DNA of 64,000 nucleotides from Bin127 sp965203505 (GTDB taxonomy: Bacteria; Chloroflexota; Dehalococcoidia; Lucifugimonadales; Lucifugimonadaceae). A model generated the notes under the pieces. The model had not been told where the DNA came from, ran no database searches, and saw nothing but the letters and a program-made list of their open reading frames with translations. The stretch is from assembly GCA_965203505.1 (NCBI GenBank), contig OZ241880.1:62001-126000 (forward strand). Direction: 5' to 3'. This document shows positions 53,650-62,930 of the stretch, piece after piece; the first letter of the stretch is position 1, and each line of letters starts with the position of its first letter. The position numbers and the translations under genes are program-made.

Positions 53650-55335
53650 ATGAAACTCAGTGGAGGCGAAGCGCTTGTAAAGTCGCTGGTAAATGAAGGT
53701 GTCGAGGTCGTATTCGGGATTCCTGGAATTCAGATTTACGGCATCTTGGCCGCGCTGCGGGACGAACCCAATATCCGCATGGTCACAACTCGCCACGAAC
53801 AGGCCACCACCTACATGGCCGACGGCTACGCGCGCGCCGCACGAAAACCAGGCGTCGCCCTAGTCGTACCAGGTACCGGCGTCTACAACGCAGCATCTGG
53901 CCTCGCCAATGCCTACGCGCGCTCCTCGCCCGTGCTACTGATCGCCGGACAGATTCCTCGGGCACAAATCGACAAAAACATCGGGAGCGTCCACGAAGTA
54001 GCGGATCAATCCAGCGTGTTGAAACCCGTTACCAAGTGGCAGCGGCGAGTTTTGAGACCCCGCGACATCCCGGATGGTGTCTTCGAAGCCTTTAGACAGA
54101 TGCGTACCGGTCGGCCTCGGCCCGTTCTCATCGAAGTCCCACCCGAGACCGGCGTTGAGAGCGAAGAAGTGATGCTCCGTGAACCGGCTCGCATCTCCCG
54201 TATCGTGCCAAGTCCAGATCAGCTACGCGAAGCGGCTCGAATCATCGTCAAATCCAGACTTCCCCTGATCTACGCTGGTGGTGGTGTCGCAATCTCCGAT
54301 GCCGAACAAGCCCTCGTGAAACTCGCCGAAACGACAAACATCCCCGTCGTAACGTCGAACAGCGGCAAGGGAACCATCCCAGACAACCACCCCCTCTCAT
54401 ACGGCTCATGCTTCAGCCCAATGGCCGAGCAACCATCAATGAACCAACTCTTCGAGGTCATGCAGTCCGCAGATCTAGTCATTGGAATCGGCGCACGCTT
54501 CTCGCTGGGCAATCCTGCCGGCGAGGCTTCAACGCTCATCAATATCAACGTTGACGACGGCGACCTCACTCGCATCCAGTCCAACACCATCCCGCTGCAC
54601 GGCGACGCTAAAGCGACCATTGAAGCGCTTATCCCATATCTGATCGAAGCCGGTGCAGGCGAGCGTCCATCACCTGCTGAAGCCGTAACCGCAGCGCGAA
54701 ATCTGATCGCCTACTACGACATCCGGCTTAAAGAACCGCCTTACGAAATCATCGAGACCATCAATCAAGCGATCCCCGAAGACGCATTCATCATCTGGGA
54801 CGTTACTCAATTCGGCTGGTACGCGAGAACCCACTATCAAGTCAACCAACCCAAGACCTACATCGATTCCGGCTACTCCTTCAATCTCGGATTTTCGTTC
54901 CCAACAGCACTTGGAGCCAAGATCGCTGAACCCGAACGTCCTGTGCTGTGCATGGTTGGCGATGGAGGCTTCATGTTCAACGCGTCCGAACTCTCCACCG
55001 CAGTCAAATACGGAATCAACGTCGTCACCGTGATCTTCAACAACGACGCCTACGGCAATGTGGAACGCGATTTGGATGAGGTTTTCGATGGAACCTACGA
55101 TACCGACTTGCGTAATCCCGACTTTGTCAAATTCGCAGAGTCTTTTGGCGCGGTCGCATTGCGGGCAGAACATCCTTCGGAGTTGGGAACACTCATCCCC
55201 CACGCGTTAGATTTGGATGCGCCAGTAGTAATCGACGTGCCAGTGCAACACGTACGAATGCCGCGCGCGCCTCAGTTCGCGTTCACCACGAAATTGCCGT
55301 GGGCGACGCCCCAAGAGGGGCTATTGCCGACATAG
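53650..55335 (+). CDS. ThDP-dependent enzyme, acetolactate-synthase-like
   Basis: 561 residues in the three-domain POX/ALS layout. The catalytic Glu is in TRHEQATTYMADGYARA; the middle domain holds LPLIYAGGGVAISDAE; the ThDP-binding C-terminal domain shows LGFSFPTALGAKIAEPERPVLCMVGDGGFMFNASELSTAVKYGINVVTVIFNNDAYGN (GDG ... NN motif). No ilvN partner is adjacent, so it is more likely a relative such as oxalyl-CoA decarboxylase-, glyoxylate carboligase- or sulfoacetaldehyde-type enzyme. The link with the upstream dehydratase hints at sugar-acid catabolism. Confidence 0.88.
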   Translation: MKLSGGEALVKSLVNEGVEVVFGIPGIQIYGILAALRDEPNIRMVTTRHEQATTYMADGYARAARKPGVALVVPGTGVYNAASGLANAYARSSPVLLIAGQIPRAQIDKNIGSVHEVADQSSVLKPVTKWQRRVLRPRDIPDGVFEAFRQMRTGRPRPVLIEVPPETGVESEEVMLREPARISRIVPSPDQLREAARIIVKSRLPLIYAGGGVAISDAEQALVKLAETTNIPVVTSNSGKGTIPDNHPLSYGSCFSPMAEQPSMNQLFEVMQSADLVIGIGARFSLGNPAGEASTLININVDDGDLTRIQSNTIPLHGDAKATIEALIPYLIEAGAGERPSPAEAVTAARNLIAYYDIRLKEPPYEIIETINQAIPEDAFIIWDVTQFGWYARTHYQVNQPKTYIDSGYSFNLGFSFPTALGAKIAEPERPVLCMVGDGGFMFNASELSTAVKYGINVVTVIFNNDAYGNVERDLDEVFDGTYDTDLRNPDFVKFAESFGAVALRAEHPSELGTLIPHALDLDAPVVIDVPVQHVRMPRAPQFAFTTKLPWATPQEGLLPT

Positions 55336-55387
55336 CTCCGAACATTCCTTGGAGCAAATGGGCACCAGCGTTAATTTTGAGTCTGAT

Positions 55388-56209
55388 CTAGGGCTTGAAC
55401 CCGATCGCCTCGCCGAAAGCCAAGCCGCTGACCGCACCGGGGTGCCCGCCCCACTTGTCCATATCGGTGCGCCACTTCTCGAACTGATCCTTGGTCGCCA
55501 AGCCGGCTTGCGTAGCCTTGCTGATCACTTCGTCCGACAGGAACCACTCATTCACGAATGCGTGGAAGAACGCAGCGTCTTCGGGAGTTGAAAACACGTC
55601 GAACGATGCGGACCATTCAACATCGACGAAACCTGCTTCGACAAACGCGTTTTTGAGATCTCTACCCATGTCGGGATGCCCGCCACTCGCGCTGACGAGT
55701 CTCGCGAAGGTACTCCATGCTTCGTCGTCAACTGCTTCGTCGGGACCCACGAACGATGCATAGGTGACAACCTCTCGGCTAGCGAGTATGCCGCCCGGCT
55801 TCAAAACGCGCATGATCTCGCTGAGCGCTTTCTCGGTGTCGGGTACGTGCATCAGTACCGCATGAGTATGTGCGGCATCGAAGCTGTCGTTTTCGAAAGG
55901 CAAATCGGTTGCATCGCCGACTTGGAAAGTGGTGTTCGTGTGGCCACCTGCGGCCGCTGATGCTCTGGCGATCTCGATCTGCGACTCTTCCATGTCGATA
56001 CCGTGCAACTCGCCGGGCTCGATTGCTTTCGCCAGACCTACCGAGATCGTACCCGGCCCGCACCCGACGTCTAGGACGCGCGAGCCGGGACGCAGATGCG
56101 GCAATAAATGCGCGGCATGAGTTTCAGCATTGCGACGATGCAATATCTGCGTGAACTCGTCGCTGTAACCCATCGCGTAAGTGGATTCATCGGATTGCGT
56201 TTCGACCAT
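55388..56209 (-). CDS. AdoMet-dependent methyltransferase (UbiE/Methyltransf_11-like)
   Basis: 273 residues. RVLDVGCGPGTISVGLAKAIEPGELHGIDMEESQIEIAR (motif I/II), FQVGDATDLPFENDSFDAAHTHAVLMHVPDTEKALSEIMRVLKPGGILASREV. Substrate unknown. Divergent from the duplicated-domain lipoprotein; its end is convergent with the ThDP enzyme. Confidence 0.9.
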   Translation of the reverse strand: MVETQSDESTYAMGYSDEFTQILHRRNAETHAAHLLPHLRPGSRVLDVGCGPGTISVGLAKAIEPGELHGIDMEESQIEIARASAAAGGHTNTTFQVGDATDLPFENDSFDAAHTHAVLMHVPDTEKALSEIMRVLKPGGILASREVVTYASFVGPDEAVDDEAWSTFARLVSASGGHPDMGRDLKNAFVEAGFVDVEWSASFDVFSTPEDAAFFHAFVNEWFLSDEVISKATQAGLATKDQFEKWRTDMDKWGGHPGAVSGLAFGEAIGFKP

Positions 56210-56393
56210 CGGGGCGTTTTCTCCAAGTTTCTAGTGCCGTGCGTCCAATTCTGGCAGAGGCGATTCTAAACCGAAACACGCTGAAAATGAGATTAGGTAC
56301 CTTTTTGGAACCTTGCCGAAACTCTTCGTGCGTGGGTATCGTAACCTCCAAACGTCGATGCGAACCGAAATTCAGCAACAGCCAGCACTCTCG

Positions 56394-58133
56394 ATGAAAT
56401 CGATCGTCGCCCAGAGCGCGCTATTTCTGGCAACATCACTGTTTGTCATGGCTGCCGCGTGTACCAGCCCGGTTCCTACGCCTACTGCTGAACCCACGCC
56501 GACTCCGGATCCGACGCCAATACCTACCGCAACTCCGCCCCCGCTTCCCACATCATCGCCATCACCGACACCTGAAGCCACTCCGACGCCTGATGCTGAC
56601 GGCATCATCTGGTACGACTCAAACCCGGCAACGATCACGGTCGAAGGCTCGACGATTGTCTTTGACGGCGACATTGAAGATTCAACATACCGTGATTTCT
56701 TGGTAGCCGTGCGTGGAAAAGAGGGCCAAATCACCGCCATCCGAATTAACTCACCAGGCGGAATCACAGATCAAGGCATGCTTATCGGCGAATGGATCTT
56801 CGATCACGAACTCGATGTGATCGTCGAAGAACTCTGCTTCTCCTCATGCGCCAACTACATCTTCACTGCTGGCAAAAACAAAATCATCGGAAAAGACGCT
56901 ATAGTCGGCTGGCACGGTTCGGAACAACAGGAACTATTCATCGCCGCCGGTAACGGCATCTCACGCGAGGAACTCTACGGCCGCAAGTATGACGAAATGA
57001 TTGAACAAGGAGATCTACCCGCGGGTACAACCAAAAAGTGGTTTGTTGAACACATGATGGCCGACCGATATGGCGAGGCTGACGAACCAGATTTCCTGGA
57101 AAAGATCGGTGTGAACCTTTATCTCATGGTCTATGGCTTTTTGCCGGGTCAATTCGATTATTACTACAACGAACAAACCGAATTCGGCGGATGGACGTTC
57201 TCGATCGAAGACATGGCAAAGTTCGGTGTTGACAACGTGACATATGAGGGAGAGGGGAATTATCCGAGCAAAAGAGCTTTAGAAAATCACCCCGTAGCAG
57301 TTTTCGATGTACCGACAGATACCGTGCCTCCTGCCGAGGTTCCAACACCGATCCCCGAACACACACCACCTCCGGGAAGCATGCCATCCCCTACTCCAGA
57401 GACAGAGACAGATTCCGAAGCGAGCGAATGGCACGAACCTCCCCCAGCGACGATAACCGTCGACCGTGACACAGTCGTTATCGACGGTTACCTCAACCAC
57501 AATGCTTTTATCCGATTCCGTTCCGAAATTGTCGGTAAAGAGGATGAAATCAAAGCGGTCAGGATCAATTCTGATTTCGGTCTGACGCATCAAGCGATCT
57601 TGATCGGATTTTGGATCTACGATAACGACATCGATGTCGTGGTCGACGGAGTTTGCATATCCGCATGCGCCAACTACATCTTCACAGCGGGAAAGAACAA
57701 GATCATCGAAGATTTCGCAATCGTGGGATGGCGCGACTCACCGCAGATGCAGGTATACGAGGCTCGAAGTTTGGGAATATCCGTCGAAGAGCTGATTAGG
57801 CGCGACGTGTCCGAAGATCCGTCTGGGACTGGAGAACCGATAAGCGAACAAGAACGAGAGAAGTTGACTCTGCAATATTTCGAATCCGGGATCGAACAGG
57901 AACAGAAGTTCCTTGACTGGATAGGCCTACAAGAGGACGCCCTGGTCTACGGGTTCCGGGACGTTGATTTCGACGCTGAGTTCCTCCCATTGCATCTGTT
58001 TGAGGGTTGGACTTTTTCGATCGAAGATATGGCGAAACTCGGAATTGAAAACGTCATTTATGAAAGTGAGCATGAATATCCTAGTCTGCTGTCAACCATA
58101 GAGCGAAATGTGACCGTTTTCGAAGTGCCGTGA
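56394..58133 (+). CDS. Lipoprotein with two tandem ClpP/crotonase-like domains
   Basis: 579 residues from ATG 56394 (ATG 56358 and TTG 56313 are in frame, but 56394 gives a clean lipoprotein signal with VMAAAC). After a Thr/Pro linker comes domain A (ATITVEGSTIVFDGDIEDSTYRDFLVAVRGKEGQITAIRINSPGGITDQGMLIGEWI...), then a second Thr/Pro linker, then domain B (ATITVDRDTVVIDGYLNHNAFIRF...). Both carry the same block, C-x2-S/A-CANYIFTAGKNKII, and end WTFSIEDMAKxG(V/I)(D/E)NV. This looks like the COG3904-type periplasmic ClpP-fold family. Domain B has SDFG where A has SPGG, so one copy may be inactive. Confidence 0.78.
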   Translation: MKSIVAQSALFLATSLFVMAAACTSPVPTPTAEPTPTPDPTPIPTATPPPLPTSSPSPTPEATPTPDADGIIWYDSNPATITVEGSTIVFDGDIEDSTYRDFLVAVRGKEGQITAIRINSPGGITDQGMLIGEWIFDHELDVIVEELCFSSCANYIFTAGKNKIIGKDAIVGWHGSEQQELFIAAGNGISREELYGRKYDEMIEQGDLPAGTTKKWFVEHMMADRYGEADEPDFLEKIGVNLYLMVYGFLPGQFDYYYNEQTEFGGWTFSIEDMAKFGVDNVTYEGEGNYPSKRALENHPVAVFDVPTDTVPPAEVPTPIPEHTPPPGSMPSPTPETETDSEASEWHEPPPATITVDRDTVVIDGYLNHNAFIRFRSEIVGKEDEIKAVRINSDFGLTHQAILIGFWIYDNDIDVVVDGVCISACANYIFTAGKNKIIEDFAIVGWRDSPQMQVYEARSLGISVEELIRRDVSEDPSGTGEPISEQEREKLTLQYFESGIEQEQKFLDWIGLQEDALVYGFRDVDFDAEFLPLHLFEGWTFSIEDMAKLGIENVIYESEHEYPSLLSTIERNVTVFEVP

Positions 58134-58156
58134 TCGAAGCGGTTGCAGGCAATCAC

Positions 58157-58705
58157 ATGCCCACCCCCAACCTAATCCTCGTTCGTCACTGCCAAGCAAC
58201 CGGGCAACAACCAGACGCGCGACTAACCGAAACAGGGCACCAACAAGCCCGATCCCTCGCCCATTTTCTGTCGGACTATCCGATCGATCACATCACAACC
58301 AGCGAATACCTGCGTGCGCGTCAAAGCATCGAACCTTATGCAAGCCAATCCGATCTAACAATTCACACGGATGCCCGTCTAAACGAACGCACACTCTCGG
58401 CCGAGCCGCTCGACAACTGGCAAGAGATCGTCCGAGATTCGTTTCAGGAAAAGGACATCCGCGCTCCCGGTGGCGAGACGGCGAACGAGGTGTTGCGACG
58501 CGCGTGGGACGCCCTAAACGCAATATTCGATGCCGATTATGCAATGCCGCTAGTCGTCACGCACGGCAATCTGATGGCGCTCGTATTGCACTCGCTAGAA
58601 TCCACGTTTGGATTCCAAGGATGGAAGTCGTTAACCAATCCGGATGTGTTCATGTTGCGTGAAAAGGAACCGGGACGGTTTGATTTCAATCGGTTATGGG
58701 TGTAA
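58157..58705 (+). CDS. Histidine phosphatase superfamily protein
   Basis: About 182 residues from ATG 58157 (a GTG at 58130 overlapping the previous stop would add 9). LILVRHCQATGQQPDARLTETGHQQARSLAHFLSDYPIDHITTSEYLRARQS; catalytic His in RH(C), second His in VVTHGNLMALV. The usual RHG is RHC here, as in one recognised bacterial subgroup. Function could be phosphoglycerate-mutase-like or a small-molecule phosphatase. Confidence 0.88.
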   Translation: MPTPNLILVRHCQATGQQPDARLTETGHQQARSLAHFLSDYPIDHITTSEYLRARQSIEPYASQSDLTIHTDARLNERTLSAEPLDNWQEIVRDSFQEKDIRAPGGETANEVLRRAWDALNAIFDADYAMPLVVTHGNLMALVLHSLESTFGFQGWKSLTNPDVFMLREKEPGRFDFNRLWV

Positions 58706-58800
58706 GCGATCATTCGTGCACATCGACGAATCCAAGAGATCCCTTTGTAAGATAAGTTACCTCTTCGCAAAAAACGAACATAGGTAGACGTAGCAAGGTC

Positions 58801-59295
58801 GTGGACAAAGCCGAATTCATACAGCGAGTTGAGAGTGCTCGAAGCGAATGGAACGACCTTCTCGCTCATGTCGACGATCACTTGATGCTCAAACCGGGCA
58901 TCGAGGGCGACTGGTCGGCTAAGGACATTCTGGCTCATGTGATGTGGTACGAGCGTGAAATGGTGCAGTTGCTAAGCTCGCGTTCCCTGATCGGATCAGA
59001 TCTGTGGGAATTGCCTTTGGACGAAAGAAATGCAGAGATTCATAAAGAGATCAAAGACATGCCTCTTGACGCTGTCAGATTAGGCGCCGAGAAGGCGTTT
59101 GCGGAACTGATCCAACAGCTGAACAGGTTGCCCGAAGACGCGTATGGCGATCCAGCACATTTCCTGAACATGCCGCCCGAATGGAAGCCTAGGGACGTCA
59201 TCGCGAGCAACACGTTCCGCCATTACCGTGAGCACACAGACTCGATTCGGCGGCTTGCGGAATCGGGGTCAAGTGCAGACACAGCTTCAACCTGA
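58801..59295 (+). CDS. DinB/ClbS-like four-helix-bundle protein
   Basis: 164 residues from GTG 58801. GDWSAKDILAHVMWYEREM with the first metal His, and FRHYREHTDSIRRLA with the later His pair, are typical of DinB-like metal-binding bundles (mycothiol/bacillithiol transferase relatives). Specific role not clear. Confidence 0.82.
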   Translation: MDKAEFIQRVESARSEWNDLLAHVDDHLMLKPGIEGDWSAKDILAHVMWYEREMVQLLSSRSLIGSDLWELPLDERNAEIHKEIKDMPLDAVRLGAEKAFAELIQQLNRLPEDAYGDPAHFLNMPPEWKPRDVIASNTFRHYREHTDSIRRLAESGSSADTAST

Positions 59296-59325
59296 CCCGG
59301 TCCTTTGCAACGGAATGACGTTCGG

Positions 59326-59865
59326 TCACTCCGCTAAAAACTTCGCTGCGAGCCGCTCCACTGTGTTCTTCGTCCGAACGGTGAATGGGCCGACGATGCT
59401 CTCGATTGCTTTGAGATCTAGTTGCGAATCTAATAAGCTGCCCTTCGGCCACCAGTAGATCTCGAGTCCGACCAGTTCCAGCATGTCGGCTTCATTCGAC
59501 AACTCAAGCACCAAATCGTGAGCCGATTGATCGGCCTCCCTACCCAACATCGCCACCTGCATCTTGCCCGTGCGTTCCTCAGTGACGCCTGAAAACGGGG
59601 CATATTCAGCGATCCCCTTCACTTCATCAGCGCCTCGCAAAAACGTTGGCACTTCGTAACCGAGCGAATCCCTCAACCCGTCTTCAATCGAACGTGATAC
59701 CGCGCTTGGATCAGAATCCGCCGCGTCGAATACAACATTGCCGCTCGCCAAGTACGCTGCCACATTCGTGAAACCAATGTCTTCGAACGCCGCGCATAGC
59801 TCCGGGTTTTTGATGCGGCGGCGACCAAGGTTCATGCCGCGCAGGAATGCTACGTAGCGGGGCAT
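59326..59865 (-). CDS. DUF1697-family protein
   Basis: 179 residues starting MPRYVAFLRGMNLGRRRIKNPELCAAFEDIGFTNVAAYLASGNVVFDA, which is the DUF1697 signature. No function is known. Convergent with the DinB-like gene. Confidence 0.92.
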   Translation of the reverse strand: MPRYVAFLRGMNLGRRRIKNPELCAAFEDIGFTNVAAYLASGNVVFDAADSDPSAVSRSIEDGLRDSLGYEVPTFLRGADEVKGIAEYAPFSGVTEERTGKMQVAMLGREADQSAHDLVLELSNEADMLELVGLEIYWWPKGSLLDSQLDLKAIESIVGPFTVRTKNTVERLAAKFLAE

Positions 59866-59875
59866 AGTTAACGGG

Positions 59876-59964
59876 TCCCCCTCACCCTAACCCTCTCCCA
59901 CGGTGGGGAGAGGGGAGATGAAAATCCTTCGTTTCTCTGGACTCCCGCATGTGCGGGAATGACG
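59876..59964. repeat. Two dispersed repeat units
   Basis: First unit CCCTCACCCTAACCC followed by a 9-bp hairpin (CCCTCTCCC 59891-59899 with GGGAGAGGG 59906-59914), related to the flanks of the IS remnant near 4389 and 5465. Second unit at 59939-59964 is an inverted copy of the TCCCGC repeat near 8491 and holds a 6-bp palindrome. They fill the gap between the selenoprotein and DUF1697 genes. Confidence 0.7.
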
Positions 59965-61608
59965 TTATGTCCGATACTGATCGATGCCCACGGTTGCGAT
60001 GTTGTCAGTTGTGGGCATGACGGCCGTCTTGGCGCGGTCGGCGCCTACGACTACGATGTTCCAGTCTTCGGGGCTGTCCAATACTGATACCTCAATGTCG
60101 AGGATCTCCTGTTCGGTCAAGTTTTCGAGCCATCGCCACGCTGCGGCGATGCGTGCTTCGCCTTTGATGGGCGTGTACTGGATCATCTTGCCCAAGCTGT
60201 TCTTGGCGTGGTGATGGATGAAGGTTCGGGCGTCGTCCTTGGTGAAGCCTTGGTCGCCTACGGGTCCCGCGACGTCGGGTGGCATGAGGATCAGTCTCTG
60301 GCCACCGCCGTGCATTCCGAGACCGCGTGTGCCGAAGATCGAGCCGTACGCCAGTGTCTTGAGCAGATCCTCAGCATTGGTGTTGCCTTGGTCTTGGACG
60401 TCTAGTTCGCCGTTGGTGATGAAGACGCTGACGGTGCTTTCGCTGGACCGGAAGCCTTGGTTGACGTGGAACGGCTCCCACGGGCTCATGTCTTCGTTCT
60501 CTGCGATGCAGTGCACGAACTTGCGCGTGGTGCCGATGGTGTCCATGTCCATCTGACCCGGGTACCAGTAGCCGATGTTCCGCAGACACAGCGAGAAGGC
60601 GCGGCCGATGGTTATGTTGACTTGGTTGTCGCGGCCGGGGCCGAGCGCGGAACGGGCGTTGATCCCGAGTTCCTTCGCGATCGGTCCGTTCACTACGAGC
60701 AACGGCGCTTGGGGGCTGGTAGACATCAGCAGTGATGTGCCACCGTGCGAACCCATCTGCGATAGTGCCTTCACAGATGCGATTATCACTGGCATATGCT
60801 CGGGTTTTGCGCCAGCCATCGCGGCGTTGATGGCGATCTTCTCGACGGTGGCGAGGCCGAAACCGGGCGGCATGTCGCAGATCAGCTCATCGGCATCCAA
60901 ATTGGAACCAGCGATCAACTCGTCGACAGCTTCGGCAGTCGGTGGATGAAGCACGAAGGAGTCGCCCCAGTCGCGCATCAACCACTGCTCGTTCATCTTG
61001 AGAATGGCGTCCCAGCGGTCTTCACCCTCGAAGCGTTGGATCTCGGCGACCTCGTCGCGCTCACGTCGCCCGTGCTGCTGGTCAACGGTTAGGACATCGA
61101 TGATGTCGTCGATCGCGGCTTCGGTCTGCGAAACGCACTCATCAATAGGGAGATTCCGGTAGATACGCGGAACGATGACGAACTGCAAGTCCGGCATCCC
61201 GAGTGCGCGGGAGCTGGCGATTGCGTCCTCTTCAAAGCGACCGGAGACTATGGGGATGGCGGGTTTCCCCATCTTCTCGATCTGGATCATGTCGTGGACC
61301 ATCCACGACGCGCAGGTCCCTCAGTCGGCGGTGGCACCGATTACGACGTCACACTCCTCTCCCGCTTGCCTGACGATAGGCGGCGGCGCAGGGTAGTTGC
61401 CGCCGGTGTAGAAGTTGACTTTGACGTTTTTGAACCGCTCCTGAAGCATCTCACCGGCACGCCTCAGGGCGACGTCGCCGCCATGGGTACCGCTCCAAAT
61501 CAGACCGATCGTTGCGTCGTCGAGAGTCACCGGACGTTCGTTGATCTTCGTGGAGTTCATTAACCCGCGCTGCTGCGCCACGGGGTTGAGGACTTCTAAC
61601 AAATGCAT
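59965..61608 (-). CDS. UGSC-family selenoprotein (TGA = Sec96), two domains
   Basis: 547 residues, ATG 61608 with AGGAG about 8 bases upstream. The first domain (about 1-170) reads NSTKINERPVTLDDATIGLIWSGTHGGDVAL, FYTGGNYPAPPPIVRQAGEECDVVIGATAD, then TGA (61323-61321), then G-T-C and ASWMVHDMIQIEKMGKPAIPIVS. UGSC proteins are named for U-G-S-C at this place; here it is U96-G-T-C99. The frame continues with no further stop through a second, larger domain (CDMPPGFGLATVEKIAINAAMAGAKPEHMPVIIAS ...). A perfect 8-bp stem with a 3-base loop follows the TGA. UGSC proteins have no established activity; a thiol/selenol redox reaction is the natural guess. A conventional caller would start at 61302 and lose the active site. 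Confidence 0.88.
61291..61309 (-). promoter_or_regulatory. Putative bacterial SECIS element of the UGSC gene
   Basis: On the minus strand GTCGTGGA (61309-61302) pairs with TCCACGAC (61298-61291), loop TGG. Nineteen bases separate the TGA from the loop; G is at loop position 2. The stem is perfect over 8 bp. Confidence 0.75.
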
Positions 61609-61652
61609 GTGGCTGGTCTCCTGCCGAAAGACAACTCGTCGGTTTTGGCTTG

Positions 61653-61681
61653 ATATTGCATGGTACAGGATTCGATGACAA
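61653..61681 (-). promoter_or_regulatory. Possible promoter of the UGSC gene
   Basis: Minus strand TTGTCA (61681-61676), 17-base spacer, CAATAT (61658-61653), about 45 bases upstream of the start codon. Confidence 0.3.
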
Positions 61682-61784
61682 CAATCTGGTGAACTGATCA
61701 CTGTCGATCTCGGTTTACGCCCATGAGTTATAAGGGACAGGTCGTTAAAATCACATCATCCAAATCCCGATCCCGATAAACGTC

Positions 61785-62930
61785 ATGAAGATCACCAAAG
61801 TTAAGATGTCCATCCTTGAGATGGACGGCATCGATCCGTACTACGACCTCATCAAGCTGCACGGCCAGCGGCGCGAGCGCTGGCTGCACCACACGGTACC
61901 GGCGCGAGAGAAGAAACGGTATGAATACGTGCTGCATGTCGAGACGGATGAGGGAGTTACCGGAGTTTGCACCACGCCGGGAGATGGTCACACAGGGTTG
62001 CACCCGGCGGACGTGCCGCAGCTTCAGGCGTTGGTCGTTGGCGAGGATCCGCTGAAGCGGGAGTACCTGTATCAGAAGTTGCATCAAGGTACGCGGTGGG
62101 TGTATCGTTCGCCAAGTTGGTTCGGCGGATTCGACAACTGCCTTTGGGACATCGCCGGCAAGGTGGCAGGATTGCCCGTCTACTCGCTTTTGGGCAAGGT
62201 CAGGGACGAGATTCACGCCTACTACAACACGCGGGGCGTGACGATTGACGAAGCTGTAGAGGATGCACAGCGCGCAGTGGATTTGGGTTTCCTGGCGGTG
62301 AAGGACCACTTCTACCATCCGGTGGACGAGAACATACGTTGGTTGACCGCGATACGGGAGGCGGTCGGTGACGAGATCGATTGCATGCATGACCCGGTGG
62401 CGATTTACACGTATGAAGAGGCGGTAAAGGTGGGGCGTGCGCTGGAGGAGCTGGATTATCGGTGGTTTGAGGAGCCGTTGCCGGAGCGTAGCCACAACCT
62501 GCTGGTAAAGCTGGCTGCAACGCTCGATATTCCGATCATGGCGACTGAGACGTTCATGTATGACACGGACCTCTGCGCCCAATACTTAATCTCAGGTGCG
62601 ACGGACCTGATTCGTCAGAATGCGAGGCATGGGACTACGAACCTGATGAAGCTGGCGCATCTGGCGGAGATGCATGGAACCAACGTCGAGTTGAATGGTC
62701 CGGGTGGACTATATGGGCTGGTACATGCGCATCTGTTGTGTTGTATTCAGAACACCTCGTATTACGAGTACTTTCCTGGCGGTCGGCACGACAGCGATGG
62801 CGAGCAGATCGGGTTGATGAACTGGGTTGCGCCGATTGATGGGAAGTTGAGTCCGCCTGATGCGCCGGGTTGGGGCGCGGAGTGGGATTGGAAGCAGTTT
62901 GAGAAGCGGACTGTTGAGGTTGTGGAGTGA
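61785..62930 (+). CDS. Enolase-superfamily enzyme (RspA/mannonate-type), copy 4
   Basis: 381 residues. MKITKVKMSILEMDG, HVETDEGVTGVCTTPGDGHTG, WFGGFDNCLWDIAGKVAGLPVYSLLGKVRDE, AVKDHFYHP (barrel Lys), CMHDPVAIYTYEEA, YRWFEEPLPE, IMATETFMYD, NVELNGPGG. More diverged than copies 2 and 3. Divergent from the UGSC selenoprotein with 176 bases between, so the two could be co-regulated. Its stop overlaps the next gene. Confidence 0.9.
   Translation: MKITKVKMSILEMDGIDPYYDLIKLHGQRRERWLHHTVPAREKKRYEYVLHVETDEGVTGVCTTPGDGHTGLHPADVPQLQALVVGEDPLKREYLYQKLHQGTRWVYRSPSWFGGFDNCLWDIAGKVAGLPVYSLLGKVRDEIHAYYNTRGVTIDEAVEDAQRAVDLGFLAVKDHFYHPVDENIRWLTAIREAVGDEIDCMHDPVAIYTYEEAVKVGRALEELDYRWFEEPLPERSHNLLVKLAATLDIPIMATETFMYDTDLCAQYLISGATDLIRQNARHGTTNLMKLAHLAEMHGTNVELNGPGGLYGLVHAHLLCCIQNTSYYEYFPGGRHDSDGEQIGLMNWVAPIDGKLSPPDAPGWGAEWDWKQFEKRTVEVVE

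Noticed and set aside
8680..61323. General reassignment of TGA to an amino acid
   Set aside because: Many intact genes here end in TGA (etfB, livM, recombination of ATGA overlaps, fbp-type binding protein), and the only internal TGAs lie on redox Cys positions with a SECIS-like stem.
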